A DNA stretch of 64,000 nucleotides, taken from positions 186,001 through 250,000 of the forward strand of contig NZ_FQLR01000004.1 of assembly GCF_900119895.1 (NCBI RefSeq). Direction: 5' to 3'. The notes under the pieces are model-generated. The model worked only from the letters and a program-made list of their open reading frames with translations. It was not told the DNA's origin and did no database searches. Below are positions 16,148 through 25,568 of the stretch, piece by piece. Position 1 is the first letter of the stretch. Each line of letters opens with the position of its first letter. A program made the translations under genes and the position numbers. The DNA comes from Collinsella phocaeensis. Lineage in GTDB: Bacteria > Actinomycetota > Coriobacteriia > Coriobacteriales > Coriobacteriaceae.

Positions 16148-16321
16148 GCGTTCGGGTCCTTCTGTCGACAACCGCATCGCCGGGGCATCGACGCCAAGGC
16201 GCTCGCGGGAGGTCCGTCTGCCGCGTGCCGGGCTCGCCCGTCCGCACCAACCTTTCGATCCTCTGCCGATCCCGCCGGATGGGACGGAGAGATAACAGGC
16301 ACCCAAGGGAAGGGGTACATC

Positions 16322-17176
16322 ATGAACATGTCTCGTCGCCAGTTTGTGCAGGTCTGTGGCCTCGGCACGCTGACCGTCGCTGCCTCCGGCGCCCTCGTGG
16401 GCTGCGGTGGCGGCTCCGGTGACAAGGGCTCCGCCGCTTCCGATTCCAAGCTCGAGGCCATCAAGAGCCGCGGCAAGCTCAAGGCCGGCGTCAAGAAGGA
16501 TGTTATCGGCTACGGCTACCTCAACACCTCCACCAACGAGTACGAGGGCCTCGAGATCGACCTGTGCTACCAGGTCGCGGCGGCCGTCCTCGGCGTCTCC
16601 TACGACGAGGCCAAGGAGAAGAAGCTCGTCGAGTTCACCGACGTCACGCCCAAGACCCGCGGCCCGCTCATCGACAACGACCAGCTCGACATCATCTGCG
16701 CCACCTACACCATCACCGACGAGCGCAAGAAGAGCTGGGACTTCTCCGAGCCCTACCGTGTCGACCACGTGGGCATCCTGATCAAGAAGGGCTCCATGTC
16801 CTCCATGGCCGACCTCGACGGCAAGGTCATCGGCGTGTCCCAGGGTTCCACCACCAAGGACATGGTCACCCAGATGCTCGCCGACGAGGGCTTCGACGCC
16901 ACCCCGACCTTCCAGGAGTTCCCCGACTACCCGTCCATCAAGAGCGCCCTGGACGCCGGCAACGTCGACGCGTTCGCCATGGACCGCTCCACCCTCAAGG
17001 GCTACACCACCGATAAGGAGGAGCTGCTCCAGCCCGAGATCGAGTTCGGCGCCCAGGAGTACGGCATCGCCACCAAGAAGGGCTCCGACCTCTCCGCGAC
17101 CGTCGACGACACCGTCAAGAGCCTGCTCGACGACGGCTGGCTCGACGAGGAGATCGAGACCTGGGGTCTGCTCTAA
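16322..17176 (+). CDS. Amino-acid ABC transporter substrate-binding lipoprotein
   Basis: The protein has 284 aa. The N-terminus MNMSRRQFVQVCGL has a twin-arginine, and GALVGC gives a lipobox Cys at 28, so export is by Tat with lipid anchoring. A family-3 solute-binding fold follows: IKSRGKLKAGVKKDVIGYGY, YEGLEIDLCYQVAAAVLG, IICATYTITDERKKSWDFSEPY and VIGVSQGSTTKDM. The pattern YEGLEIDL...TYTITDERKK is closest to glutamate/aspartate and PEB1-type binders. The gene belongs to the 15416-18694 operon. Confidence 0.9.
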   Translation: MNMSRRQFVQVCGLGTLTVAASGALVGCGGGSGDKGSAASDSKLEAIKSRGKLKAGVKKDVIGYGYLNTSTNEYEGLEIDLCYQVAAAVLGVSYDEAKEKKLVEFTDVTPKTRGPLIDNDQLDIICATYTITDERKKSWDFSEPYRVDHVGILIKKGSMSSMADLDGKVIGVSQGSTTKDMVTQMLADEGFDATPTFQEFPDYPSIKSALDAGNVDAFAMDRSTLKGYTTDKEELLQPEIEFGAQEYGIATKKGSDLSATVDDTVKSLLDDGWLDEEIETWGLL

Positions 17177-17227
17177 GGCCACATGACCGAGCCGCGCCGG
17201 CGCACGCGAGCCGGTGCGGCCCCTCAA

Positions 17228-17258
17228 GCCCGGGCGGCCGCCTTGCCGCCCGGGCGTT
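17228..17258 (+). promoter_or_regulatory. Intra-operon hairpin after the binding-protein gene
   Basis: GCCCGGGCGGC pairs with GCCGCCCGGGC over CGCCTT and is followed by GTTC, not a T-run. Such stems often protect the binding-protein mRNA and lower expression of the downstream permeases. Confidence 0.6.
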
Positions 17259-17287
17259 CGTACGTATAGGCAAACGGAAGGATTGGC

Positions 17288-18049
17288 ATGCTAGAAGGAC
17301 TTCTCGATCCCCTGCGCTGGGAGATGACCTTCAGCGAGATGGATACCCTTTGGAACGGGTTCTTCTTCACGCTGCAGGTCGTCGTCGCGGGCCTCGCCCT
17401 CTCCCTCGTCCTGGGTACCATCCTCGGCGTGTTCTCGACCACGCGCTCGCGCGTGCTGCGCGCCATCAGCCGCATCTACGTCGAGTTCTACCAGAACACG
17501 CCGCTGCCGGTGCAGGTGTTCTTCATGTACATGGCCGGCCCGCAGCTGCTCCAGCAGATCACCGGTGCGCCGAGCCCGGTCCGCATCTCGTCGTTCGTGC
17601 TCGGCTTCGTGGGCGTCGGCCTGTACCATGCCGCCTACATCTCCGAGGTCATCCGCACGGGCATCGAGGCGGTGCCGCGCGGCCAGATGGAGGCGGCGCT
17701 GTCGCAGGGCTTCACGCGCGTGCAGGCATATGCGTACATCATCCTTCCGCAGACCTTCAAGGTCATCCTCCCGCCGCTGTGCAACCAGGCGCTCAACCTG
17801 GTGAAGAACACCTCGGTGCTCGCGCTCATCGCCGGCGGCGACCTCATGTACAACGCGGACAACTTCGTGTCCTCCTACGGGTACCTGCAGGGTTACATCA
17901 TGGCGTGCCTGCTGTACTTCATCATCTGCTTCCCGCTCGCGATCCTCGTGCAATGGCTGGAGAAGCGCTCCAAGGAGCGTCCGCGCGCCAAGAACATCCC
18001 CGGCGTGACCGACATCGCCCAGGCCGCCTCGACCGCGAAGGAGGCCTAA
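17288..18049 (+). CDS. Amino-acid ABC transporter permease (first)
   Basis: The protein has 253 aa. It is a HisMQ-type permease with the family N-terminal pattern (LWNGFFFTLQVVVAGLALSL), FYQNTPLPVQVFF, and the EAA loop (EAALSQGFTRVQAYAYIILPQ) that docks on the ATPase. About five membrane segments are visible. The ATG at 17288 follows GGAAGGATTGGC. It pairs with the next permease, which starts 3 nt after its stop. Confidence 0.93.
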   Translation: MLEGLLDPLRWEMTFSEMDTLWNGFFFTLQVVVAGLALSLVLGTILGVFSTTRSRVLRAISRIYVEFYQNTPLPVQVFFMYMAGPQLLQQITGAPSPVRISSFVLGFVGVGLYHAAYISEVIRTGIEAVPRGQMEAALSQGFTRVQAYAYIILPQTFKVILPPLCNQALNLVKNTSVLALIAGGDLMYNADNFVSSYGYLQGYIMACLLYFIICFPLAILVQWLEKRSKERPRAKNIPGVTDIAQAASTAKEA

Positions 18050-18052
18050 ACC

Positions 18053-18694
18053 ATGGAGATCTTCAACCAAGCGAACGTGAGCTTCATCCTCGGCGGTTTC
18101 GCCAACACCATCGAGATCTCGGTGCTCGCTATCATCTTCTCCCTGCTCTTCGGCACCATCCTCGCCATGGTGAAGCAGTACGGCCCCAAGCCGCTCTCGC
18201 TGCTGGTGAGCGCTTACATCGAGCTGTTCCGCTGCACCCCCAACCTGCTGTGGATTCTCTTCATCTACTTCACGGTGAAGGGCGACTACGTGTTCACCTC
18301 GGTGCTCTCGTTCACGATCTTCACCTCCGCCGTCATGGCCGAGATCGTGCGCGGCGGCTTCAACTCGATCCCCAAGAGCCAGTTCGAGGCGGCGCGCTCG
18401 CAGGGCTTCGGGTTCTTCGGGACCATGTGGTACATCATCCTGCCCCAGACGTTCATGGTGATCATTCCCGCCCTGTTCTCGCAGTGCACGACGGTCATCA
18501 AGGACTCCTCCTACCTGGCCGGCGTCAACGTCATGGAGTTCATGTACACCACGAAGGTCGTCATGGCGCAGGCTGCCGATCTTTCGCAGGTGCTGATGCT
18601 CTACGGATTCATGTTCGCCCTATACTTCGTATTGAACTTCGGCATCTCTCTGATCGTCCGCGCCTACCAGCGCCGCGTGGTCGCCGCCGCCTAG
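18053..18694 (+). CDS. Amino-acid ABC transporter permease (second)
   Basis: The protein has 213 aa in the HisMQ family: GGFANTIEISVLAIIFSLLF, ELFRCTPNLLWILFI, and the EAA loop (EAARSQGFGFFGTMWYIILPQ). The start is 3 nt beyond the previous stop, so the two are translationally linked and form the heterodimeric channel. It is the last gene of the transporter operon. No strong terminator lies before the next gene at 18896. Confidence 0.93.
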   Translation: MEIFNQANVSFILGGFANTIEISVLAIIFSLLFGTILAMVKQYGPKPLSLLVSAYIELFRCTPNLLWILFIYFTVKGDYVFTSVLSFTIFTSAVMAEIVRGGFNSIPKSQFEAARSQGFGFFGTMWYIILPQTFMVIIPALFSQCTTVIKDSSYLAGVNVMEFMYTTKVVMAQAADLSQVLMLYGFMFALYFVLNFGISLIVRAYQRRVVAAA

Positions 18695-18895
18695 CGCGCC
18701 GCCGGGCTTCGCGGCCCAGCGTGCTGCGCCATGGGGCGAAAGGGCTCCGCGGCATGCGGGGAGGAGAGCCCCGCGGACGGTCGGCGGCACCCGTTTCGGG
18801 TGCGAGGACGCAGCTGTCCACGGGCGCCTCGCGCCGACGATGACAGGAAAGCTATCGAGCCGTCGGGCGCGCCCGACAGAAGCGGATGGTGTGAT

Positions 18896-19609
18896 ATGGG
18901 AAACGCAGGCAGCAGGAAGATCGCGAGCAAGCACTCCAAGAAGCTTGCGAGCGCGCTGTACGATAACGAGAACATGGGCGCGCCGACGCTCGAGGCCGAT
19001 CCGGACTACCCGGTCGTCATCACGCTGGCGCGCGATTACGGCGCCGATGCGCACGAGATCGGCATCGCGCTCCAGGAGCGCCTGGGTATCCCGCTGTACG
19101 ACAACGAGCTGCTCATCCGCGCCGCGCAGCGTTCGGAGACGGTGGTGGACAAGGTCGCCGTCTACGACGAGCGCATTTCCGCCGAGATGATGGCGTTCTT
19201 GCCGGACCGCTTCGATTCGCGCACGGTGGGCGACCAGCTGTACGGCGCACTCAAGCAGGTCATTCAGGACGTGGGCTTCACCGAGTCCTGCATCATCATC
19301 GGCCGCCTGTCCGACTACATCCTGCGCGATAACCCCAACTGCATCAACGTGCTCGTCACGGCGCCGCTTGAGGAGCGCGTCGCCCTCGTGGCGAAGCGTC
19401 GCGGCATCGACAGGCGCCGCGCGCAAAAGGTCGTGAAGGGCATGCAGAAGAACCGCGAGCTGTTCTACAAGCGCTATTCCGCGGGCAAGGCCAAGCTGCA
19501 CGGCGGCAAGGACCTGGTGGTCAACCGCGCGCTGTTCGGCTGCGAGGGCTGCTCCGACATCATCGCGCGCGCCTACGAGGTCAAGATGCGCGAGCTCGGC
19601 CGCGCGTAG
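18896..19609 (+). CDS. Cytidylate kinase-like family protein
   Basis: The protein has 237 aa. The core is a P-loop-kinase-like fold of the cytidylate-kinase-like family: VITLARDYGADAHEIGIALQ replaces the classical GxxGxGK loop, then LGIPLYDNELLIRAAQ, CIIIGRLSDYILRD, and VLVTAPLEERVALVAKRRG. Because the canonical Walker A is replaced by ARDYGADA, true CMP kinase activity is doubtful. These proteins are common in Firmicutes and Coriobacteriia with no proven role. The ATG at 18896 is the likely start; the upstream open frame lacks conserved sequence. A terminator follows at 19674. Confidence 0.85.
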   Translation: MGNAGSRKIASKHSKKLASALYDNENMGAPTLEADPDYPVVITLARDYGADAHEIGIALQERLGIPLYDNELLIRAAQRSETVVDKVAVYDERISAEMMAFLPDRFDSRTVGDQLYGALKQVIQDVGFTESCIIIGRLSDYILRDNPNCINVLVTAPLEERVALVAKRRGIDRRRAQKVVKGMQKNRELFYKRYSAGKAKLHGGKDLVVNRALFGCEGCSDIIARAYEVKMRELGRA

Positions 19610-19673
19610 GATTCAATCGCCGCGCATGCAGCGTCGTCGCGGCCGCCTCGCAGCGCCGCTTCAGACGATAGGG

Positions 19674-19712
19674 AAGACCCCGAAGGGTATCGAGTCGTTC
19701 GGGGTCTTGTTG
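19674..19712 (+). terminator. Terminator after the cytidylate-kinase-like gene
   Basis: AAGACCCCGAA pairs with TTCGGGGTCTT, followed by GTTGT. It faces the convergent citC end at 19894. The 180 nt between show no gene. Confidence 0.65.
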
Positions 19713-19893
19713 TGCGCGCGGCGCGGTGGCGCGATGCGATTGGGTCGCGATGCCCGGCGCGCGCCCGTGCGCAGGCGCCGTGCTGGCCGCAACGCATGGA
19801 ACCTCCCCTTCTCTGGACGACACAGTGCGCTCAGGGGAGGGGAGGCTTCTTTGCCTGTGCCGCGCATCGGCGCGAGCCAAGGTCCCGCGTCGA

Positions 19894-20937
19894 TCAGTAG
19901 TGCGCGACGTCGCCGGCGGCCTTGATGCGCTCGATGACGGGCGCGGCCTCTTCGCTGGTGAAGTAGCGGTACGTGGTGTCCGGAACGAGCGCGCGCAGCG
20001 CATCGAGGTCGCCGACTTGAAGCGCGCGGCGAACGTTCGAGGCGCTGATCGGCGTATCTCCCTGGGCGAGGCGGGGAATCACGGTGCATGCGACGCCGGC
20101 GCGCGGCAGCTCCTCGCACAGCACGCGGTTGTAGATGGACGTCACCTGGCTCGTGGGCTCCTCGCCCACGAAGCGCTCGGTGATGCCCAGCGCCTCGGCG
20201 ATGCGGCAGAAGACCGCGGCGTCCAGGCGTGCATGGCCCTCGTTGACGGTCGCGGCGTCTTTGAGGAAGTAGCTGGGAAACGTGGCGGACGAGATGATGT
20301 AGGGTCCCGAGGCGTGCACGACCGCTCCGGGGAGGTCGGCGCAGCCCTCGCACACAAGGCGCTTGCGAACGGAGAAGGGAACGAGGCTGGCGTCCTCGCT
20401 CACCACGAACACGTGGAGCGTGTCGCACGAGGCCATGGCGGTCTCGATGAGGTGCCGGTGCCCGCGCGTGAACGGGTTGGCGTTCATCACCACGGCGGCA
20501 GAGCGGCCGTCGCGCCGCGTCTTGGCGAGCGCAGAGAGGTACGAGGCGAACCCGTCGTGGCGGTTCTCGAGGAATACGAGCGTGCCGTCGACGCGCGCGA
20601 TCTCGTAGAACCCGAGGTCCAGGAAGAACTTCGCCGCCGTGACCTTCGTGTAGACGAACAGGTGCATGTTGCCGCGCTCGTACTGCTTCTCGATGAGATG
20701 GCCGACCAGCTCGTTCATGAGGCCCTCGCCCTGATGGGCGGAGCTCACCGCCATGCACCGCAGCGTGTTGCCGAAGCAGCTGCCCGTGGCCACGACGCGG
20801 TAGTCCTCGTCGACGATGGCGCACGTGTAGTCGAGGTTCCCGTCGCGCTCGATGCCTTCGGCTTCAAGCAGCTCGTCGACGCGCGCGATCATGCAGGCGT
20901 CGCTCGGGTAGACCTGGGTGATGGTGTAGTCGGACAT
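19894..20937 (-). CDS. citC: [Citrate (pro-3S)-lyase] ligase
   Basis: CitC acetylates the thiol of the CitD prosthetic group with acetate and ATP, switching citrate lyase on. At 347 aa it is of normal length. The N-terminal GNAT-like part (CMAVSSAHQGEGLMNELVGH) and the C-terminal nucleotidyltransferase part (NANPFTRGHRHLIETA, and ISASNVRRAL near the end) are both present. The ATG at 20937 was chosen because it gives the usual MSDYTITQV start. It lies downstream of the LysR gene on the same strand, 174 nt apart, and the lyase subunit genes diverge on the other side. It should be expressed with citrate utilisation. Confidence 0.95.
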   Translation of the reverse strand: MSDYTITQVYPSDACMIARVDELLEAEGIERDGNLDYTCAIVDEDYRVVATGSCFGNTLRCMAVSSAHQGEGLMNELVGHLIEKQYERGNMHLFVYTKVTAAKFFLDLGFYEIARVDGTLVFLENRHDGFASYLSALAKTRRDGRSAAVVMNANPFTRGHRHLIETAMASCDTLHVFVVSEDASLVPFSVRKRLVCEGCADLPGAVVHASGPYIISSATFPSYFLKDAATVNEGHARLDAAVFCRIAEALGITERFVGEEPTSQVTSIYNRVLCEELPRAGVACTVIPRLAQGDTPISASNVRRALQVGDLDALRALVPDTTYRYFTSEEAAPVIERIKAAGDVAHY

Positions 20938-21111
20938 GAAACTCCTTAGCAATCGGGGGCGTATGCCTTCAGCAGGCCGCATCCGTGCGCCATGGGGCAT
21001 ACCATGAGGGGCGCGCTCCGTTGGCGCGCGACGCGCGCGGGCGCATGGACCTAGGCGCGGCATGCGCCAAGAGGGTGCGTCCCTCATGGCGCGCAACTCG
21101 TGTCGGCGCGG

Positions 21112-21981
21112 CTACGCGCGGACGGGCCGGTACTGCTCCTTGATGAGGTCGACGAGGAGGCGTACCTGGGGCAGGCGCTCGGCCTCCTTCTGGCAGTCGA
21201 TGTACATGCGGCGGACGAACGGCTCGCCGTTGGCAAAGGTGCAGGGTGTCACCGCGCCGTCGAGGTCGTCGAGGATGATGTCGGGCAGCATGGCCCAGCC
21301 GACGCGGCGGCGCACGAGGTCGGCGCAGATGGTGAGGCTGTCGACCCGTATGTGGTTGGTGGAATTCGCGAGGTCGTTCTCGTGAAGCCAGCGTGTCATG
21401 AGGGTCATCTGCGCCGAGTCTGTGGAGTGGCTGATGTGGAGTAGCTCGGAGAGCGGCGTGTCGGCGTGCTCGCGCGCGCGGGCGACGCAGATGCGCTCCT
21501 GCGCGAGCAGGTACTGCATGCCGTCCCAGGGCAGGTCCCCGCGAAGGACAGCGAGATCGAGCTCGCCGCTCTGCAGGTTGCTGTAGAGCTTGTAGCTCTG
21601 ACCCGTGCGCACATCGAGGTTTACTCGCGGGTAGCGGCGATGGTACTCGGTGAGTATGGACGCGAGGTGCACCGATGCATAGTTGATCGAGAAGCCGGCG
21701 CGGAGCGATCCGCAGACCTCGTCCTGCGCGGCGTCGAGTTCGCGGCGCAGGGTGGAGAGCTCATCGCTTGCGCGCTTGGTGCGCTCGAGCACGACCTCCC
21801 CCTCGGGGGTGAAGCGCACGCCCTTGCGCGTGCGGATGATGATATCGCAGCCGAGCTCGCGCTCGATGGCCTTGATGCGCTTGGAAAGGGCGGATTGCGT
21901 GAGGTAGAGCTGATCGGCGGCACGCGTGATGTTCTGGCAGTCTTTAAGGACGTTCAGCAGCGCGAAGTCTTTCTCGTCCAT
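21112..21981 (-). CDS. LysR-family regulator of the citrate lyase genes
   Basis: The protein has 289 aa. The N-terminal winged HTH (ITRAADQLYLTQSALSKRIK) is classic LysR, followed by a type-2 periplasmic-binding-like effector domain (CGSLRAGFSINYASVHLASI and on). It is divergent from citDEF across a 382-nt AT-rich region and upstream of citC on its own strand. It is thus well placed to sense citrate or a derived acid and control both sides. The ATG at 21981 has AAAGGT upstream. An inverted repeat of the LysR T-N11-A type lies 35-53 nt from its start. Confidence 0.88.
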   Translation of the reverse strand: MDEKDFALLNVLKDCQNITRAADQLYLTQSALSKRIKAIERELGCDIIIRTRKGVRFTPEGEVVLERTKRASDELSTLRRELDAAQDEVCGSLRAGFSINYASVHLASILTEYHRRYPRVNLDVRTGQSYKLYSNLQSGELDLAVLRGDLPWDGMQYLLAQERICVARAREHADTPLSELLHISHSTDSAQMTLMTRWLHENDLANSTNHIRVDSLTICADLVRRRVGWAMLPDIILDDLDGAVTPCTFANGEPFVRRMYIDCQKEAERLPQVRLLVDLIKEQYRPVRA

Positions 21982-22015
21982 GATGCGACCTTTCTGCAAA
22001 GAGAACAGCAAAAGA

Positions 22016-22034
22016 ACAGTTCATGAAAAACTGT
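22016..22034. promoter_or_regulatory. Candidate LysR box between the LysR gene and citD
   Basis: ACAGTT (22016-22021) and AACTGT (22029-22034) form a 19-nt dyad. Such T-N11-A dyads are the usual LysR-type binding form. The rest of 22035-22363 is AT-rich and should hold the citDEF promoter; no gene is seen there. Confidence 0.5.
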
Positions 22035-22363
22035 GTTCGATATCAGGCAAATTACATTCCTGTAACGCATGGTCATAGTATCGAATCATAGAAATTCAGA
22101 TATGAGATAGATTCATGTCAATGGATGAATAGAAGGAATAAAAGCATATAGATACAACAGAAATACAGTTAAATGGTCGAGCAGGTGATGTAAACGGCAT
22201 ATTTTGAGAAAAATCAAAACAGTAGAAGAACATGCCAATATGGAATGCACAAGCATGAAGTAGTGGAAATTATAGAACGCCACGAGAAGCCTATGATGGT
22301 CCCCGAAGATACCGCGCGGACATACTGCGCGCGTGCGAGAGAACTCGTCAGAAAGGAGTGCGG

Positions 22364-22663
22364 ATGGTTATCGAGAAGAGCGCCATGGCGGGCACGCTTG
22401 AGTCCAGCGACGCCCAGGTAACCGTGGAGCCTGCAGACGACCTGCAGATCAGCGTCTCGAGCAGCGTCCTCAACCAGTACGGCCGTCAGATCAAGGCGAC
22501 CGTCGAGGCAACCCTGGAGCGCTTGGAGGTCACGAGCGGTCACGTCACCGTCGTGGACAAGGGGGCGCTTGACTGCACCCTCAAGGCGCGCGTCGAGTGC
22601 GCCGTCTTCCGCAGCTGCGATATCTCTGCTTCCGATGTCCCCTGGGGAGGTGTCATCCGCTAA
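22364..22663 (+). CDS. citD: Citrate lyase acyl carrier protein (gamma subunit)
   Basis: CitD carries the 2'-(5''-phosphoribosyl)-3'-dephospho-CoA group that shuttles acetyl and citryl residues in the lyase complex. At 99 aa it is of usual size. The attachment serine is Ser14 in AGTLESSDAQV. The ATG at 22364 has AAAGGAG 5 nt upstream; a GTG two codons earlier is less well spaced. The TAA overlaps the ATG of citE by one base (TAATG), so the two are coupled. It is the first gene of citDEF. Confidence 0.96.
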   Translation: MVIEKSAMAGTLESSDAQVTVEPADDLQISVSSSVLNQYGRQIKATVEATLERLEVTSGHVTVVDKGALDCTLKARVECAVFRSCDISASDVPWGGVIR

Positions 22664-23583
22664 TGACCCAGCACGTCACTCGCCCGAAGCCGGAGAAGAA
22701 CCGCCTGCGTCGCACCATGATGTTCATGAACGCGCAGAAGCCCGGCCTCATCAAGGATGCCTACATCTACGGCGCCGACACCATCATGCTCGACCTGGAG
22801 GACGCCGTCGCGGAGAGCCAGAAGGACGCCGCCCGCTTCAGCCTCTACCATGCGCTGACCACCATCGACTACGGCGACACCGAGGTCCTGGTCCGTATCA
22901 ACGGCCTTGATACGCCTCATTGGCAGGAGGACATCCGCGTGGCCGTCGCCGGCGGTGCCGACGGCATCCGCATCGCCAAGTGCGAGAGCGCCCAGGACGT
23001 CAAGACCGTCGAGGAGCACATCCTCATGGCCGAGCGCGAGTTCGGCATCGAGGAGGGCCGCACCCTCATCATGGCCGCACTCGAGAGCGCCAGGGGCGTC
23101 GTCAACGCGTACGAGATCTGCACCGCTTCCGACCGTCTCTTCGGCGTCGCGCTGGCTGGCGGCGACTTCCGCAAGGACATGCGCGTCAAGGTGACCGAGT
23201 CCGGCATCGATATCATGGTCGCTCGCGGCATGATGCTGCTCGCCGCCCGCGCCGCCGGCGTGCAGTGCTTCGACACCAACTTCGCCGACTTCAAGAACAT
23301 GGAGGGCTTCGAGAACGAGGTTCGTCAGAACCATCAGATGGGCTTCGACGGCAAGTCCATCATCAACCCGCGTCAGATCCGCCTGGTGCATCAGGTCTTC
23401 ACGCCCAGCGCCAAAGAGGTCGATCACGCCGAGCGCCTGGTCCGCGCCTACAACGAGCAGGCTTCCGCCGGCGTCGGCGTCTTCACCTTCGAGGGCAAGA
23501 TGGTCGACATCGCCCACGTGCGCGACGCGCAGGACCTGCTCAAGCTGGCCAAGGCTTCGGGCGTCTACCACGGCGATCTGTAA
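22663..23583 (+). CDS. citE: Citrate lyase beta subunit (citryl-CoA lyase)
   Basis: CitE cleaves citryl-S-ACP to oxaloacetate and acetyl-ACP; it is a Mg-dependent TIM barrel of the HpcH/HpaI family. At 306 aa it is complete. Visible are LRRTMMFMNAQKPGLIKDAY at the start, MLDLEDAV with metal/substrate acidic residues, VRINGLDTPHW, ALESARGVVNAYEI with a metal-binding Glu, and GKSIINPRQI. The start overlaps the citD stop. citF follows after 16 nt. Confidence 0.96.
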   Translation: MTQHVTRPKPEKNRLRRTMMFMNAQKPGLIKDAYIYGADTIMLDLEDAVAESQKDAARFSLYHALTTIDYGDTEVLVRINGLDTPHWQEDIRVAVAGGADGIRIAKCESAQDVKTVEEHILMAEREFGIEEGRTLIMAALESARGVVNAYEICTASDRLFGVALAGGDFRKDMRVKVTESGIDIMVARGMMLLAARAAGVQCFDTNFADFKNMEGFENEVRQNHQMGFDGKSIINPRQIRLVHQVFTPSAKEVDHAERLVRAYNEQASAGVGVFTFEGKMVDIAHVRDAQDLLKLAKASGVYHGDL

Positions 23584-23599
23584 GAAGGAGTGAGTAGAG

Positions 23600-25159
23600 T
23601 TGATTAACGCAGTAGGCAGGGATATCCCTGAGGAGCTGCTGGCAGACGGCAAGGAAGTCTACCAGGGCAAGAACCACTTCGATGGCACCTATGTGCAGAA
23701 GGTCGCTCCCAAGACGCGCCGATGCGAGACCCCGCAGGACGGCAAGCTGTGCGCGACCATCCGCGAGGCGTGCGAGCGCTGCGGCGCCCATGACGGCATG
23801 ACCGTCTCCTTCCATCACCACTTCCGCAACGGCGACAAGACCGCTGCGGCCGTGATGAAGGTCCTCGTCGAGGACATGGGCCTCAAGGACATCACCATCG
23901 CCGCCACCTCGCTCGGCGACGCCCATAACAACGTGGCGGACTACATTGAGCAGGGTAAGGTCATCGGCATCCAGTCCTCCGGCGTCCGCGGCCGCATCGG
24001 CGAGGTCATTTCCGCCGGTAAGCTCAAGACCCCGGCGATTATCCGCTCGCACGGCGGCCGCCCGCGCGCCATCGAGGCCGGCGAGGTGCACATCGATATC
24101 GCCTTCCTCGCCGCCGCCACCGCCGACGAGTGCGGCAACGCCTCCGGTACGGGCGGAAAGTCTAACTGCGGCTCCCTCGGCTATGCGATCGGCGACTCCC
24201 GCTGGGCCGACAAAGTCGTGGTGATTACCGACACGCTGGTCGATTACCCGAACCAGCCGGCCTCCATCTCCCAGATCGACGTCGACGCCGTCGTCGTCGT
24301 GGACGAGATCGGCGATCCGGCCAAGATCGGTTCCAAGGAGGCCCGTGTCTCCCAGGACCCGCGCGAGCTGAAGATGGCCGAGGCCGTTGCCGACGTCATC
24401 GCGGCGACCCCGTACTTCAAGGACGGCTTCTCCTTCCAGACCGGCGTCGGCGGTCCCTCCCTGGCCGCCAACCAGTTCATCGAGAAGCACATGGAGGAGC
24501 GCGGCATCAAGATGGGCTTCTCGCTGGGCGGCATCACCGGCCTGGTGTGCAACCTGCAGAAGAAGGGTCTCATCAAGAAGATCGTCGACGTCCAGGACTT
24601 CGACAACAACGCCGTCGCTGACATGGGCGAGAACCCGCAGCACTTCGAGATCAGTGCGTCCGAGTACGCGAACCCTGCGAACAAGGGCGCGTACGTCAAC
24701 AAGCTCGACTTCGTCGTGCTTGCTGCGCTCGAGGTCGACACGGACTTCAACGTCAACGTCATCACCGGCTCCGACGGCGTGGTCCGCGGTGCGCCGGGTG
24801 GTCACCCCGATACCGCCGCAGCTTCCAAGTGCAGCATCATCGTCACGCCGTTGACCCGCGGCCGCATGGCCACCGTCTGCGAGAAGGTCGTTACCGTCAC
24901 GACCCCGGGCGACTGCGTGGACGTCGTCGTTACCGATTACGGCATCGCTGTGAACCCGTTGCGCCCCGACCTGATCGAGTGCCTCGACAATGCCGGCATC
25001 CCGCATGTCACCATCGAGGAGCTCAAGGATAAGGCGTATCAGCTGGTGGGCGAGCCTGATCCGCTGCAGTGGGACGACCAGGTTGTCGCCGTGGTCGAGG
25101 CCCGCGACGGCTCGATCCTCGACGTGATCCGCAAGATCAAGCCCTACACCTTCGAGTAG
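23600..25159 (+). CDS. citF: Citrate lyase alpha subunit (citrate:acetyl-ACP transferase)
   Basis: CitF exchanges the acetyl group on CitD for citrate, giving citryl-ACP. At 519 aa it is full length for the family: RDIPEELLADGKEVYQGKNHF at the N-terminus, VSFHHHFRNGDKTAA, GKLKTPAIIRSHGGRPRAI, and SDGVVRGAPGGHPDTA near the C-terminal CoA-transferase site. The start is TTG at 23600 with AAGAAGGAG 9 nt upstream; no closer ATG fits the family start. The operon ends at the terminator at 25214. Confidence 0.96.
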   Translation: MINAVGRDIPEELLADGKEVYQGKNHFDGTYVQKVAPKTRRCETPQDGKLCATIREACERCGAHDGMTVSFHHHFRNGDKTAAAVMKVLVEDMGLKDITIAATSLGDAHNNVADYIEQGKVIGIQSSGVRGRIGEVISAGKLKTPAIIRSHGGRPRAIEAGEVHIDIAFLAAATADECGNASGTGGKSNCGSLGYAIGDSRWADKVVVITDTLVDYPNQPASISQIDVDAVVVVDEIGDPAKIGSKEARVSQDPRELKMAEAVADVIAATPYFKDGFSFQTGVGGPSLAANQFIEKHMEERGIKMGFSLGGITGLVCNLQKKGLIKKIVDVQDFDNNAVADMGENPQHFEISASEYANPANKGAYVNKLDFVVLAALEVDTDFNVNVITGSDGVVRGAPGGHPDTAAASKCSIIVTPLTRGRMATVCEKVVTVTTPGDCVDVVVTDYGIAVNPLRPDLIECLDNAGIPHVTIEELKDKAYQLVGEPDPLQWDDQVVAVVEARDGSILDVIRKIKPYTFE

Positions 25160-25213
25160 TCTAGGCAAGACGCTGCGCGTTCACGTGGCGCGCAGATGTA
25201 ACGTCTCCCCATG

Positions 25214-25250
25214 GCCCCTCGCGGCGCTTCGCGCCGCGAGGGGCTTGTTG
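25214..25250 (+). terminator. Terminator of the citDEF operon
   Basis: GCCCCTCGCGGCGC pairs with GCGCCGCGAGGGGC over TTC, followed by TTGTTG. Confidence 0.8.
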
Positions 25251-25374
25251 CGTTCAGGCGCGACGCTTCAGGCAGCTGCGCGGGCCGTCTTGGCAGTTTT
25301 TAGTCTGAAAGACGTCGGATTCGAGCCGAAAGGGGGTTGTTGAAAGGAAAAGAAAAGGTAACCCCCTGCAGTTC

Positions 25375-25568
25375 TGGACAAATCTGCCAGATAGTGACGA
25401 TTGCAGGGTGTCACTCTAAGAAGGAGTTCTGGCCTGAGGCTTTGGATTGGCGGGAATCCCTTGCTGTAAGGACGAGTTAACGTACAAATGATGTATTAAT
25501 TCGCGCCGCAAGCGTGAGACGGGCGGATGGGCAATGTGCTCGTCGTCATTATCTGGCAGATTTGTCCA
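25375..25568. repeat. Inverted-repeat-bounded non-coding unit, family B
   Basis: The left arm 25375-25400 (TGGACAAATCTGCCAGATA.TGACGA) and right arm 25543-25568 match as inverted copies in 25 of 26 positions. The unit is 194 nt and an A-run follows the right arm. No ORF of note lies inside. The gap 25251-25828 holds nothing else that I recognise. Confidence 0.7.

Noticed and set aside
12566-17227. Very long minus-strand open frames (714 and 757 codons)
   Set aside because: They lie opposite well-identified genes (foldase, YqeY, ABC transporter) and have typical GC-rich shadow composition.
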